A DNA stretch of 64,000 bases from Filimonas effusa. GTDB taxonomy: Bacteria > Bacteroidota > Bacteroidia > Chitinophagales > Chitinophagaceae. Every line of letters starts with the position of its first letter. Position 1 is the stretch's first letter. A program made the translations under genes and the position numbers. The stretch covers positions 2,046,001 to 2,110,000 of the forward strand of contig NZ_SDHZ01000001.1 of the NCBI RefSeq assembly GCF_004118675.1, read 5' to 3'. The notes beneath the pieces were generated by a model. The model ran no database searches. It was not told the DNA's origin and was given only the letters and a program-made list of their open reading frames with translations. Shown here piece by piece: positions 1 through 9,884 of this stretch.

Positions 1-3000
1 GTTTAATAAGAACGGTAAAGCTTTCCTCCTTCTCACAGTCACTCAACTTCAGTTTGAAAACATAGGTCACCAATACTTCAGAACGACTGGTATTTGTAAG
101 CTTTTCCTTGATACAAGCATTGCTTCCCGAAGCCACCCCATTGGAGATACCAGCTACCTCTTTCCGTTCCCAGGTATAACTAGCGCCGGAAGGTAACCCG
201 GTTGGTTCATAACTGAACTCCGCACCACTACAAACAGACAAACCTGCTGTGCCCGCCAGTTGCAGCAAGGGATTCACTGTAATCTTGAAACTCTTCGCAT
301 CACCTTTACAGGCATAAGCCTCAGGAGTAACTGTGATAGCACCTGTAATCGCAGCATTGGTACTGTTCATGCCCTTAAACGATGCAATATCACCCATACC
401 ACTTGAAGGTAAACCAATCCCCGTATTGCTATTTACCCAGCCAAAGGTGGCAGCAGCTACTCTACTGCTGAATTCCAGCTTCTGCGACTGCTCATCATAA
501 CAGATCAACTGATCACCAGGCACAGTTACATCAGGAATAGGATTTACAACTATCTTAAATGATTCAGGATCGCCTTTACAATTGTCAGCGGAAGGCGTAA
601 CAGTAATAGTAACTTCAGCAGGTGTTGTACCCGTATTCTGAGCTTTGAATGAAGTAATATCACCGATACCTGATGCTGCAAGCCCAATAGCATCTCCCGT
701 AGCAGACCAACTATACGTTGTTGGTTTCGATACAGCCGCACCGGAAAAGTTAATAGCCTTCGTATCACTGTTATGGCAAAGCTCCTGACCAGCAGGCAAA
801 TCTACAGAGGGCTTCGGTTTAATAAGAACGGTAAAGCTTTCCTCCTTCTCACAGTCATTCAACTTCAGTTTGAAAACATAGGTCACCAATACTTCAGAAC
901 GACTGGTATTTGTAAGCTTTTCTTTAATACCAGCATTGCTTCCGGTAGCCACCCCATTGGAGATACCAGCTATTTCTTTTCGTTCCCAGGTATAACTGGC
1001 GCCAGCAGGAAGACCGCTTGGTTCATAGCTGAATTCCGCACCACTACAAACAGACAAACCTGCTGTGCCCGCCAGTTGCAGCAAGGGATTCACTGTAATC
1101 TTGAAACTCTTCGCATCACCTTTACAGGCATAAGCCTCAGGAGTAACTGTGATAGCACCTGTAATCGCAGCATTGGTACTGTTCATGCCCTTAAACGATG
1201 CAATATCACCCATACCACTTGAAGGTAAACCAATCCCCGTATTGCTATTTACCCAGCCAAAAGTGGCAGCAGCTACTCTACTGCTGAATTCCAGCTTCTG
1301 CGACTGCTCATCATAACAGATCAACTGATCACCAGGCACAGTTACATCAGGAATAGGATTTACAACTATCTTAAATGATTCAGGATCACCTTTACAATTG
1401 TCAGCGGAAGGCGTAACAGTAATAGTAACTTCAGCAGGTGTCGTCCCGGTATTCCGTGCATTGAAAGCAGCAATATCACCGGTACCTGTAGTGGCAGCGA
1501 GGCCAACAGCATCACCTGAAGCAACCCAGCTATACGTAGTTACCGCTGATACAGATGGGCCGGAGAATTTTATGTCGTTGGTCTTGGTATCATGACAAAG
1601 CTCCTGGTTGGCAGGTAAATCAACTGAAGGCTTCGCCTTAACAAGAACCGTAAAGCTTTCCTCCTTCTCACAATCATTCAACTTCAGTTTGAAAACATAG
1701 GTCACCAATACTTCAGAACGACTGGTATTTGTTAATATTTCTTTTATGGCGCCAGTACCTGTTGCTGTCCCGTTGGAGATATCAGATACAGATTTGCGCT
1801 CCCAGGTATAGGTAGTACCTGATGGCAAACCTGTTGGTTCATAAGTAAATTCACCACCACTACAAACAGATAAACCTGTTGTACCCGCCAATTGAAGCTG
1901 GGGATTTACGGTAATCTTGAACGCCTTGGGATCACCTTTACAGTTGTAAGCTTGAGGAATAACAGTCACAATACCTGAAATCTCAGTATTTGTACTATTG
2001 GCCCCCTTAAAAGGCGCGATATTACCTGTGCCGCTTGCAGGTAGCCCAATGTCCGTATTATCGTTCGCCCAGCTAAAGGAAGCTACAGCTACATTACTGC
2101 TGAATTCAAGCTTCTGCGATTGTTCGTTATAACAGATCAGCTGATCACCAGGCACAGTTACATCAGGAATAGGATTTACAACTATCTTAAATGATTCGGC
2201 ATCCCCATTACAATTGTCAGCTGAGGGAGTTACAGTAATAGTAACTTCAGCAGGTGCCGTTCCGGCATTCCGAGCTTTAAAAGAGGCAATATCACCAGTG
2301 CCTGATATCGCAAGACCAATATCAGCACCTACAGCAGACCAACTGTAGGTAGTGGGTTTTGATACAGATGCTCCGGAGAAGTTAATAGCCTTCGTATCAC
2401 TGTTATGGCAAAGCTCCTGACCAGCAGGCAAATCTACAGAGGGCTTCGGTTTAATAAGAACGGTAAAGCTTTCCTCCTTCTCACAGCCATTCAACTTCAG
2501 TTTGAAAACATAGGTCACCAACACTTCAGAACGACTGGTATTCGTCAGCTTTTCCTTGATACCAGCATTGCTTCCGGTAGCCACACCATTGGAGATACCA
2601 GCTACCTCTTTCCGTTCCCAGGTATAACTAGCGCCGGAAGGTAACCCGGTTGGTTCATAACTGAACTCTGCACCACTACAAACAGACAAACCTGTTGTAC
2701 CCGCCAGCTGAAGCAGGGGACTCACTGTAATCTTGAAACTCTTCGCATCACCTTTACAAGTGTAAGCCTCAGGGGTCACAGTTATAGTACCTGTGATCGC
2801 AGTATTAGTGCTATTGATTCCCTTAAAAGGCGCGATATTGCCTGTCCCACTAGCAGGCAGCCCGATACCTGTATTATCGTTCCCCCATCTAAACGTGGCA
2901 ACAGTCACACTGCTGCCGAACTCCAGCTTCTGAGACTGCTCATCATAACAGATCAGCTGATCACCAGGCACAGTTACATCAGGAATAGGATTGACAACTA

Positions 3001-6000
3001 TCTTAAATGATTCAGGATCTCCACTACAGTTATCGGCTGAAGGAGTCACAGTAATAGTAACTTCAGCAGGTGTCGTCCCGGTATTCCGGGCTTTAAATGA
3101 GGCAATATCACCAGTGCCAGATGTAGCAAGACCTATAGCATCGCCTGCAGCAGACCAGCTATACGTTGTTGGTTTCGATACAGCCGCACCGGAAAAGTTA
3201 ATAGCCCTGGTTTCACTATTGTGACAAAGCTCCTGGTCAACAGGAAGATCTACAGAAGGCTTCGGTTTAACAAGAACGGTAAAGCTTTCCTCCTTCTCAC
3301 AGTCATTCAACTTCAGTTTGAAAACATAGGTCACCAATACTTCAGAACGACTGGTATTTGTAAGCTTTTCTTTAATACCAGCATTGCTTCCGGTAGCCAC
3401 CCCATTGGAGATACCAGCTACGACTTTGCGTTCCCACGTATAAGCTGCGCCTGAAGGAAGGCCACTGGGTTCATAAGTAAATTCTTCCCCGCTACACACC
3501 GATAGGTTTGTTACCCCTGACAATTTAAGTTCAGGATTTACAGTGATCTTGAATGTCTTCGCATCACCTTTACAAGTATAAGCCTCAGGAATAACTGTTA
3601 CAGTGCCTGTAATCGTAGCATTAGTGCCATTTGTCCCTATAAACGGCGCAATATTACCCGCGCCGCTTGCAGGCAATCCAATGCCTGCATTATCGTTCTC
3701 CCATCTAAACGTGGCAACAGTTACACTGCTGCTGAATTCCAGCTTCTGCGACTGTTCATTATAACAGATCAGTTGGTCAGCAGGAACAGTTACATCAGGA
3801 ATGGGATTGACTACTATCTTAAATGCTTCTGGCTCTCCATTACAATTGTCGGCTGAAGGTGTTACAGTAATGGTAGCCTCAGCAAGTATGGTACCGGTAT
3901 TCCGTGCATTGAAAGCAGCGATATCACCGGTACCTGTAGTGGCAGCGAGGCCAACAGCATCACCTGAAGCAACCCAGCTATACGTAGTTACCGCTGATAC
4001 AGATGGACCGGAAAACTTTATGTCGTTGGTCTTGGTATCATGACAAAGCTCCTGGTTGGCAGGTAAATCAACTGAAGGCTTCGGTTTAACAAGAACGGTA
4101 AAGCTTTCCTCCTTCTCACAGCCATTCAACTTCAGTTTAAAAATGTAGGTCACCAATACTTCAGAACGGCCGGTATTCGTAAGCTTTTCTTTAATACCAG
4201 CATTGCTTCCCGTAGCCACCCCATTGGAGATACCAGCTACCTCTTTCCGTTCCCAGGTATAACCAGCGCCGGAAGGTAACCCGGTTGGTTCATAATTGAA
4301 CTCCACACCACTACAAACAGACAAACCTGTTGTACCCGCCAGCTGAAGCAGGGGATTCACTGTAATCTTGAAACTCTTCGCATCACCTTTACAGGCATAA
4401 GCCTCAGGAGTAACCGTTACAGTACCCGTAATCGCAGCATTAGTGCTATTGGTGGCCTTAAACGACGCGATATTACCAGTACCGCTGGAAGATAACCCAA
4501 TAGCTGTATTATCGTTCTCCCATCTAAACGCTGCACTGGTTACATTACTGCTGAACTCCAGCTTCTGCGACTGCTCATCATAACAGATCAACTGATCACC
4601 AGGCACAGTCACGTCAGGAATGGGATTGACTACTATTTTAAATGATTCAGGATCTCCACTACAGTTGTCGGCCGAAGGTGTTACCGTAATAGTAGCTGTT
4701 GCCGGTATTGCAGAAGTATTCTGAACCGTAAAAGAGGCGATATCGCCGGTGCCTGAAGCTGCTGCTAGTCCGATAAGATCACCCGTTGCAACCCAGTTAT
4801 AAGTAGTTGTTGATACCAATGAGCCAGAGAATTTTATGTCGCTGATTTTGGTATCATGACAAAGTTTCTGATCAGCAGGGGCATCAACCGAAGGCTTAGG
4901 TCTTACTAGAACCGTAAAACTTTCCTCGTTCTCACAGCCATTCAGTTTCATTGTAAAGGTGTAGGTCACATTTACATTGGAATTGCTGGTGTTGGTTAGT
5001 GTCTCTTTTATGGTGTTATTTCCGGTAGAAGCGCTATTGGAAATATTAGCCGCCACTTTGCGTTCCCAGGTATAGGTAGTACCTGTAGGCAATCCGGCCG
5101 GTGTATAAGTAAATTCCTGGCCACTACAAACGGACAGCCCGGTTGTTCCCGATAAATAAGGTAATGGCTTTACCTTGATATCGAATGCTATAGACTCGCC
5201 TTTACAGCCATCTGAAGAAGGTGTTACGGTAATGGTGGCGTTCACCGTTTGGTCAGTCTCGTTCTTAGCCCTAAAAGCTGCAATATTTCCTGTTCCGGTT
5301 GCTGCAAGACCAATATCTTTTGAGGTATTGCTCCATTCATAAGTAGTTGTAACAGGCAAAGAAGCACCAGAGAAATTGACAGCATTAGTATTGCTGTTGG
5401 CACAAACTTCCTGGTCAACAGGCAGATTCACAGTCGGCTTGGGTTTCACCTGAACATCGAAATGTTGTTGTTGCTCACAACCTGCCAGCTTCATTTGAAA
5501 GGTGTAGGTTACAGGAACAACCAGGTTCGATGTATTCTTTAGCGTTTCATTTATACCGGTATTGCTGCCGGTAGCTGCTTCATTGGAAATATTATTAACC
5601 TTTAGCCGCTCCCAGGTATAAGTAGTTCCCGTTTGTAAACCGGAAGGTGTATAACTAAATGATTCGCCGCTACACACATCAACATTCGTAGTCCCTGAAA
5701 GCTTTGGCAAAGGCTTTACAGTGAGTGTAGCCGCCTGCGACATTTTCTCTCCACAAGCCCCCTTTACTTTAACGCGATACTGGTAACCATTCATATCATT
5801 GGTTACAGCCAATAGGGAAAGTTTGGCAGCAGTAGCCCCCGCCAGATCTGTAAAGGCCCCTGTTCCGTTATCTGTTTGCCATTGGTAGACTAATGGACCC
5901 GTGCCCGTTGCTGCTACTTCAAATGCCGCATCGGCAGCTTCACAAACGCTTGTTGCTGCAGGATCAGTAGTAACAACAACAGGCTGGTTTATAGTTACCG

Positions 6001-8110
6001 ATACCGGCATGATATCAGAGGTACATCCCTCTTTACTTGTTGCATTAATATAGTAGGTCCCCTGGCTCGCTACAGCAGAAGGTGTTGTTAATGTAGTCGC
6101 TGCTTTATCATCAGAATAGTAGTGGAATACCAGACCGGCAGCACTACCTGAAGTTACCGCTGCCGCTGTAAGATCAACTGTCGCAGGCGTACATACAGCG
6201 GCAGGATTAGTGATCAGCAGGCTTGGTTTCGGATATACAGTCACGTCTACAGGTTGTATATCGGTAACACAGCCGGCCTTTGTTTCTCCCTGAAGATAAT
6301 ATTTACCACTGGTGGCAATTTTTGTTGGATCAGCCACCAGGTTCTTGCCGGCAGCATCAGTATAATAACGAAAACTAAGATCGGCAGTACTGCCGTTAGT
6401 GACGGCCGGTATAGTAATATCTACCGTCGCCGGGGCACACACAGCATCCGGTATTGCAGCTATCTTTAGCTTCGGTGTAGGATGCACTGTAATCGTAAAA
6501 GAACGATCAGGTCCCACACAATCATTAGCCGTAGGCACCACCGTTACATGGGCTATAATATCCTGGTCTGTATTGTTGATAGCCTTAAAAGAAGGTATAT
6601 CCCCTGCGCCACCCGCACTCAAACCTATTGCAATATTATCATTTGTCCACGTAAATGAACTATTGTTCACAGTACTCGAAAACTTCAGCTCCCCCGTAGC
6701 CTGCCCGTTACAAAACACAGTATCCTTTGGCGGAGAGGCCACAGGCGAAGTAGCATAGTTGGAAAAATAGCCGTAACTGGCACCATCTCCGGATTTACCA
6801 TATAAAAGACCTGCATGAAACTTAACACCGAGTGTGCTTTCTATTTTTGCCGAGGTATTGGCAGGAAAAACAGTTGTATTCAAAGGGATTCGTGCGTACA
6901 GCCATTGAGGTGTTACAGTCTTAAAATCGCCTGCAGTAATAACGCCGGCACTGCCGTTAAACCTAAAGCTGCTTTCTACATCTGCTATGTTCGCCGGAAC
7001 TAATAAAATAAGATAACACTCCGATCCACCTGGCCTTACCATACCTACTACCTTGGAACCAATACAGCTTCCCAATGGAGGCAACACGGCAGAACTTAAT
7101 TCGCAGCCTACCCCGCTTAAATGTAATACCGAAATGGGCTTTGTAGCCTTGATATATATGGGTTTTCCCGAATAGTCAAACTCGTACGTCTGTCCCTTCG
7201 ACAATGTCTTGCTAACGCCATTGCTGGTAGTAACTACCGTCCCATCTTCAATAGCCATCACACATGCTCTTTCATCATTGAAATACCCATTGATACTTAT
7301 ATACTCTGTACCCAATAACCCAACGGGTACAAGCTGGTCGCCACTGGCATCACTGCAGGTGGATACACCAACGAAATCGTCTTTCATTGTTATTGCAACA
7401 GGCTTGTCAGCAATGACGGTAGATCCGCCAAGATGATCTAATTTGTTTTGCCCAGCTGCCTGGCATGAAAAAACCTCTCCTTTATTCAATACGATCGTGA
7501 AAGCCTGATTAGCCGGACGGCCGCCATACAAGGCTTTCGAAGGTGTTATTGTTATCGCTGTATTATCTTCTGTAGCTACAATATCAAACGAATTATAAGC
7601 CCTACGATCATCTCTGCTATCGCCTGTATTGTTCGAGTATGTAGTTTGCCCGGGTACAAAAAAGCTCAGGCCTAATGCGTTCTTCCCTTTAAGCGCATAG
7701 ATCTCAGGATTGAGATTCGATGATTCATCGAAATAGGCTGTAATAGGTCTTGTCGCCGTAATTTTTAATCCCCGCTTCAGTACCGTATTAGGCGGCGAAG
7801 TTTCAATGGCCTCTAAAAAACTCGTCAGGTCAACCGATGATACAGCACCAACATTTATCGTAGTAGTAATAGGCGTAAAAGCAGGATTCGCCGGACAGGA
7901 AATAGTAACCTGTGACGTCAATGTGGCATCAATAGCCATCATTCGCAGCAATATAGGCCTGTCCCGCCTGCTGTCTCCAATAACATGAGGCACAGCAAAC
8001 CAGAACTCGGTGTCCGTTTGGGCAGACGCCGGTACAAAGCCAGCTATTACCAATAGCAGCGTGAAGAGCAGCCTTGCTCTTGTCTGTTTTTCAGAGATTG
8101 GGGGGGTCAA
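1..8110 (-). CDS. giant secreted PKD/Ig-like repeat surface protein (3' end beyond window)
   Basis: The minus-strand frame is open without a stop from 8110 to the left edge, giving 2703 visible residues; the C-terminus lies outside. No ATG fits between the upstream in-frame TAA and the signal peptide, so TTG at 8110 is the best start. It gives a positively charged N-terminus, a hydrophobic core (residues 14-26) and an ASAQ-type cleavage site near residue 30. Residues about 31-455 resemble the IgGFc-binding-protein N-terminal domain found at the front of large Bacteroidota surface proteins (inference from DTEFWFAVP and the following pattern). The rest is PKD-like/Ig-like beta-sandwich modules of about 90 residues, most with one cysteine pair (for example ELCHD to DNC). 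Three module types repeat in the order A-B-C. Such proteins are usually exported by T9SS through a C-terminal sorting or gliding-associated domain, which cannot be seen here. The role is probably adhesin or cell-surface filament. Confidence 0.85.
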   Translation of the reverse strand, partial: MTPPISEKQTRARLLFTLLLVIAGFVPASAQTDTEFWFAVPHVIGDSRRDRPILLRMMAIDATLTSQVTISCPANPAFTPITTTINVGAVSSVDLTSFLEAIETSPPNTVLKRGLKITATRPITAYFDESSNLNPEIYALKGKNALGLSFFVPGQTTYSNNTGDSRDDRRAYNSFDIVATEDNTAITITPSKALYGGRPANQAFTIVLNKGEVFSCQAAGQNKLDHLGGSTVIADKPVAITMKDDFVGVSTCSDASGDQLVPVGLLGTEYISINGYFNDERACVMAIEDGTVVTTSNGVSKTLSKGQTYEFDYSGKPIYIKATKPISVLHLSGVGCELSSAVLPPLGSCIGSKVVGMVRPGGSECYLILLVPANIADVESSFRFNGSAGVITAGDFKTVTPQWLYARIPLNTTVFPANTSAKIESTLGVKFHAGLLYGKSGDGASYGYFSNYATSPVASPPKDTVFCNGQATGELKFSSTVNNSSFTWTNDNIAIGLSAGGAGDIPSFKAINNTDQDIIAHVTVVPTANDCVGPDRSFTITVHPTPKLKIAAIPDAVCAPATVDITIPAVTNGSTADLSFRYYTDAAGKNLVADPTKIATSGKYYLQGETKAGCVTDIQPVDVTVYPKPSLLITNPAAVCTPATVDLTAAAVTSGSAAGLVFHYYSDDKAATTLTTPSAVASQGTYYINATSKEGCTSDIMPVSVTINQPVVVTTDPAATSVCEAADAAFEVAATGTGPLVYQWQTDNGTGAFTDLAGATAAKLSLLAVTNDMNGYQYRVKVKGACGEKMSQAATLTVKPLPKLSGTTNVDVCSGESFSYTPSGLQTGTTYTWERLKVNNISNEAATGSNTGINETLKNTSNLVVPVTYTFQMKLAGCEQQQHFDVQVKPKPTVNLPVDQEVCANSNTNAVNFSGASLPVTTTYEWSNTSKDIGLAATGTGNIAAFRAKNETDQTVNATITVTPSSDGCKGESIAFDIKVKPLPYLSGTTGLSVCSGQEFTYTPAGLPTGTTYTWERKVAANISNSASTGNNTIKETLTNTSNSNVNVTYTFTMKLNGCENEESFTVLVRPKPSVDAPADQKLCHDTKISDIKFSGSLVSTTTYNWVATGDLIGLAAASGTGDIASFTVQNTSAIPATATITVTPSADNCSGDPESFKIVVNPIPDVTVPGDQLICYDEQSQKLEFSSNVTSAAFRWENDNTAIGLSSSGTGNIASFKATNSTNAAITGTVTVTPEAYACKGDAKSFKITVNPLLQLAGTTGLSVCSGVEFNYEPTGLPSGAGYTWERKEVAGISNGVATGSNAGIKEKLTNTGRSEVLVTYIFKLKLNGCEKEESFTVLVKPKPSVDLPANQELCHDTKTNDIKFSGPSVSAVTTYSWVASGDAVGLAATTGTGDIAAFNARNTGTILAEATITVTPSADNCNGEPEAFKIVVNPIPDVTVPADQLICYNEQSQKLEFSSSVTVATFRWENDNAGIGLPASGAGNIAPFIGTNGTNATITGTVTVIPEAYTCKGDAKTFKITVNPELKLSGVTNLSVCSGEEFTYEPSGLPSGAAYTWERKVVAGISNGVATGSNAGIKEKLTNTSRSEVLVTYVFKLKLNDCEKEESFTVLVKPKPSVDLPVDQELCHNSETRAINFSGAAVSKPTTYSWSAAGDAIGLATSGTGDIASFKARNTGTTPAEVTITVTPSADNCSGDPESFKIVVNPIPDVTVPGDQLICYDEQSQKLEFGSSVTVATFRWGNDNTGIGLPASGTGNIAPFKGINSTNTAITGTITVTPEAYTCKGDAKSFKITVSPLLQLAGTTGLSVCSGAEFSYEPTGLPSGASYTWERKEVAGISNGVATGSNAGIKEKLTNTSRSEVLVTYVFKLKLNGCEKEESFTVLIKPKPSVDLPAGQELCHNSDTKAINFSGASVSKPTTYSWSAVGADIGLAISGTGDIASFKARNAGTAPAEVTITVTPSADNCNGDAESFKIVVNPIPDVTVPGDQLICYNEQSQKLEFSSNVAVASFSWANDNTDIGLPASGTGNIAPFKGANSTNTEISGIVTVIPQAYNCKGDPKAFKITVNPQLQLAGTTGLSVCSGGEFTYEPTGLPSGTTYTWERKSVSDISNGTATGTGAIKEILTNTSRSEVLVTYVFKLKLNDCEKEESFTVLVKAKPSVDLPANQELCHDTKTNDIKFSGPSVSAVTTYSWVASGDAVGLAATTGTGDIAAFNARNTGTTPAEVTITVTPSADNCKGDPESFKIVVNPIPDVTVPGDQLICYDEQSQKLEFSSRVAAATFGWVNSNTGIGLPSSGMGDIASFKGMNSTNAAITGAITVTPEAYACKGDAKSFKITVNPLLQLAGTAGLSVCSGAEFSYEPSGLPAGASYTWERKEIAGISNGVATGSNAGIKEKLTNTSRSEVLVTYVFKLKLNDCEKEESFTVLIKPKPSVDLPAGQELCHNSDTKAINFSGAAVSKPTTYSWSATGDAIGLAASGIGDITSFKAQNTGTTPAEVTITVTPSADNCKGDPESFKIVVNPIPDVTVPGDQLICYDEQSQKLEFSSRVAAATFGWVNSNTGIGLPSSGMGDIASFKGMNSTNAAITGAITVTPEAYACKGDAKSFKITVNPLLQLAGTAGLSVCSGAEFSYEPTGLPSGASYTWERKEVAGISNGVASGSNACIKEKLTNTSRSEVLVTYVFKLKLSDCEKEESFTVLIK
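2..4900 (-). repeat. six tandem coding repeats of about 816 bp
   Basis: The same reference codon (the first Lys of VKPKPSVD) falls at 2, 818, 1637, 2450, 3266 and 4085, with the matching Arg at 4901. The periods are therefore 816, 819, 813, 816, 819 and 816 bp, all multiples of three. Each unit encodes three modules of about 90 aa. Long stretches are almost identical between units: about 241-570 matches 1057-1386 with very few changes. The next unit toward the N-terminus (4901-5443) is only 543 bp and lacks one module. Modules further N-terminal are much more diverged. Confidence 0.9.
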
Positions 8111-8254
8111 TGGGGGCGTTATTTTCTCAAACCGAAGATAGAAGTCCGAAAGAGGACCATCAAAAAATCGGAAGGCTTAAATCTCCTGTAAATCAGGGGG
8201 TAGAGCAAGCTGCTTCATCCGAGACCGATCAAAATAACAGGTAGTGGAAACAAA

Positions 8255-8278
8255 AATCCCGGCCGCAGGGCCGGGATT
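8255..8278 (-). terminator. Rho-independent terminator after the 8303-8713 gene
   Basis: A perfect 10-bp stem (AATCCCGGCC/GGCCGGGATT) with a 4-nt loop is followed on the minus strand by a T run (the A run at 8252-8256). It sits 25 nt after the stop codon at 8303 and separates that gene from the giant surface-protein gene. Confidence 0.85.
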
Positions 8279-8302
8279 CATCTTATACTTGAATACATTA
8301 TC

Positions 8303-8713
8303 TTATACCATCACCTCACGCGTTAAATGAACCTTCGTCATCTGCAGATAATGATTCTGCAACTGGTGAATATAATGAACATCAGGATGGTGACGCCGGT
8401 CCTCACGATACCAGATATCCAATGTCGAAAAATCATTTTTCGCTGCAATAAGCAAACGAAAAGATCCCTTCTTATACTTTACAGAACCATCGGGCAACTC
8501 TTCTTTGATGAAGTTCAGCCACAACAGACTTTCATCATTAATAGGAATCGGGTAAAGATGTTCCTGTTCATACCAGAACTCCTGGACATCAGTTTCAACG
8601 CAAACTCGTTTATCGTCCGCATTGCTGATGCCTGTGATCTCCCCCATACGACGCTGACCCTCGTACTCAGCAATCACGAAGTCGCCGTGTTTCAGTTCAT
8701 TAATTTTTACCAT
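8303..8713 (-). CDS. conserved hypothetical protein, 136 aa
   Basis: A soluble, mixed-charge protein of 136 residues with no signal peptide or membrane segment. The first 60 residues look like a small beta-barrel or SH3-like fold (KHGDFVIAEYEGQRRMGEITGI), the kind of segment seen in proteins that sense or bind small ligands or RNA. The second half has FWYEQEHLYPIPI and DIWYREDRRHHPDVHYIHQLQ. I recall similar uncharacterised proteins in other Bacteroidota, with the same order of an FWY...LYPIPL block and a WYRED-HxLQN-Y block, but no function is known. It is monocistronic, with its own terminator downstream. Confidence 0.75.
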   Translation of the reverse strand: MVKINELKHGDFVIAEYEGQRRMGEITGISNADDKRVCVETDVQEFWYEQEHLYPIPINDESLLWLNFIKEELPDGSVKYKKGSFRLLIAAKNDFSTLDIWYREDRRHHPDVHYIHQLQNHYLQMTKVHLTREVMV

Positions 8714-8838
8714 ATGACAGTGCTTTAATTGATTAGTAATTTACTAAATCTTTTACAACATTCCTGCCATAATAGAATCCACAGTCTATAACGCTTCCGG
8801 CAAGAAACTCCGTTGCGCTCACTTTTTGATATTGAGCA

Positions 8839-9837
8839 CTACAACTCCTCAAGCTGAAGGCCCGACAACTGATCATTAATGAACATTATTTCTTCAGGCT
8901 TTAATACTACCTCGCCCGCACGCGCATTCTGTATGGCCTGCGAAGCATCACGCGCACCAACCAAAGCAACCGTAATACCAGGCTGCTGAATGGTCCACGC
9001 AATCACCAGTTGCGATAACGAAGCCCCCTTACTCTCAGCCAAAGGTTGAATCTTTGCCAGGAAAGAATTGATCTTCAATATATTGACATCCGTATAAAAA
9101 CGATTGCCAGCCCGGGTATCCCCTTCACCAAAAACATGGCCAGGCCTGATTTTTCCGGTTAACAATCCTCTTTGCAGGGGGCTATACGCAATAATCGACT
9201 TTTTATGATCCTGGCAATAAGGCACCAGCTCTTTCTCTATATCCCTGAGCACCATACTGTAGGGTACCTGGTTCGATGCCAGTGAATAGGTCTGGGCCGC
9301 TTCTTCCATTTGGGCAGCAGCATAGTTACAAACCCCACCCGCCCTTATCTTGCCTTGCTCCTGCAATATGGCAAGCGCTTCCATTGTTTCGGAGATCGGA
9401 GTCGTAGGGTCCGCCCAATGTATTTGAAAAAGATCAATATAATCTGTCCCCAGCCGGCGCAAACAATTCTCACATTCCTCTATCACACTTTCTTTACCGG
9501 CATAGCGGTAAATATCGATGGCATTGTCATTGTTGTCCTTACTGTTAAAGAAAAATTCTCCTTTTTTCAAATCCCAGCGTAAACCAAACTTGGTGAGGAT
9601 CTGCACTTTATCGCGCGGTAGTTGCTTTAAAGCTTCACCAATGATTTCTTCGCTCAACCCCTGGCCGTATGCCGGTGCCGTATCAATAGATGTGACACCG
9701 TTGTCATAGGAAGCACGGATCGCCTCAAGGGCATCTTTTCTTTCTGCACCTCCCCACATCCAGCCCCCTATAGCCCACGCTCCAAATGTTATTGCCGACA
9801 CTTCCACTCCTGAATCACCCAATTGCCTGTATTCCAT
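8839..9837 (-). CDS. aldo/keto reductase
   Basis: A 332-aa cytosolic NADPH-dependent oxidoreductase of the aldo/keto reductase TIM-barrel superfamily. The catalytic tetrad is visible: D52 (SIDTAPAYG), Y57, K83 (LTKFG) and H140 (LFQIHW). The C-terminal cofactor-binding region has GARDASQAIQNA. Length and motifs fit the YajO/IolS-like group, which reduces aldehydes or sugar-like substrates; the true substrate cannot be read from sequence. It follows the homogentisate dioxygenase gene on the same strand with a 47-nt gap, so the two may be cotranscribed. Confidence 0.92.
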   Translation of the reverse strand: MEYRQLGDSGVEVSAITFGAWAIGGWMWGGAERKDALEAIRASYDNGVTSIDTAPAYGQGLSEEIIGEALKQLPRDKVQILTKFGLRWDLKKGEFFFNSKDNNDNAIDIYRYAGKESVIEECENCLRRLGTDYIDLFQIHWADPTTPISETMEALAILQEQGKIRAGGVCNYAAAQMEEAAQTYSLASNQVPYSMVLRDIEKELVPYCQDHKKSIIAYSPLQRGLLTGKIRPGHVFGEGDTRAGNRFYTDVNILKINSFLAKIQPLAESKGASLSQLVIAWTIQQPGITVALVGARDASQAIQNARAGEVVLKPEEIMFINDQLSGLQLEEL

Positions 9838-9884
9838 GATTTAGATTTTATATGACGAATAGATGCAATATACCACTCTTCCCC

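Noticed and set aside
2-4900. Regular repeats that might suggest a CRISPR array or other noncoding repeat
   Set aside because: The units are about 816 bp, in frame, and encode protein modules; there are no short repeats with unique spacers.
773-8713. Many plus-strand frames of 60-150 codons across the first 8.7 kb, several nearly identical to each other
   Set aside because: They lie opposite the continuous minus-strand frame of the giant surface protein or the 136-aa gene. Their similarity follows from the 816-bp repeats, and they lack coding features.
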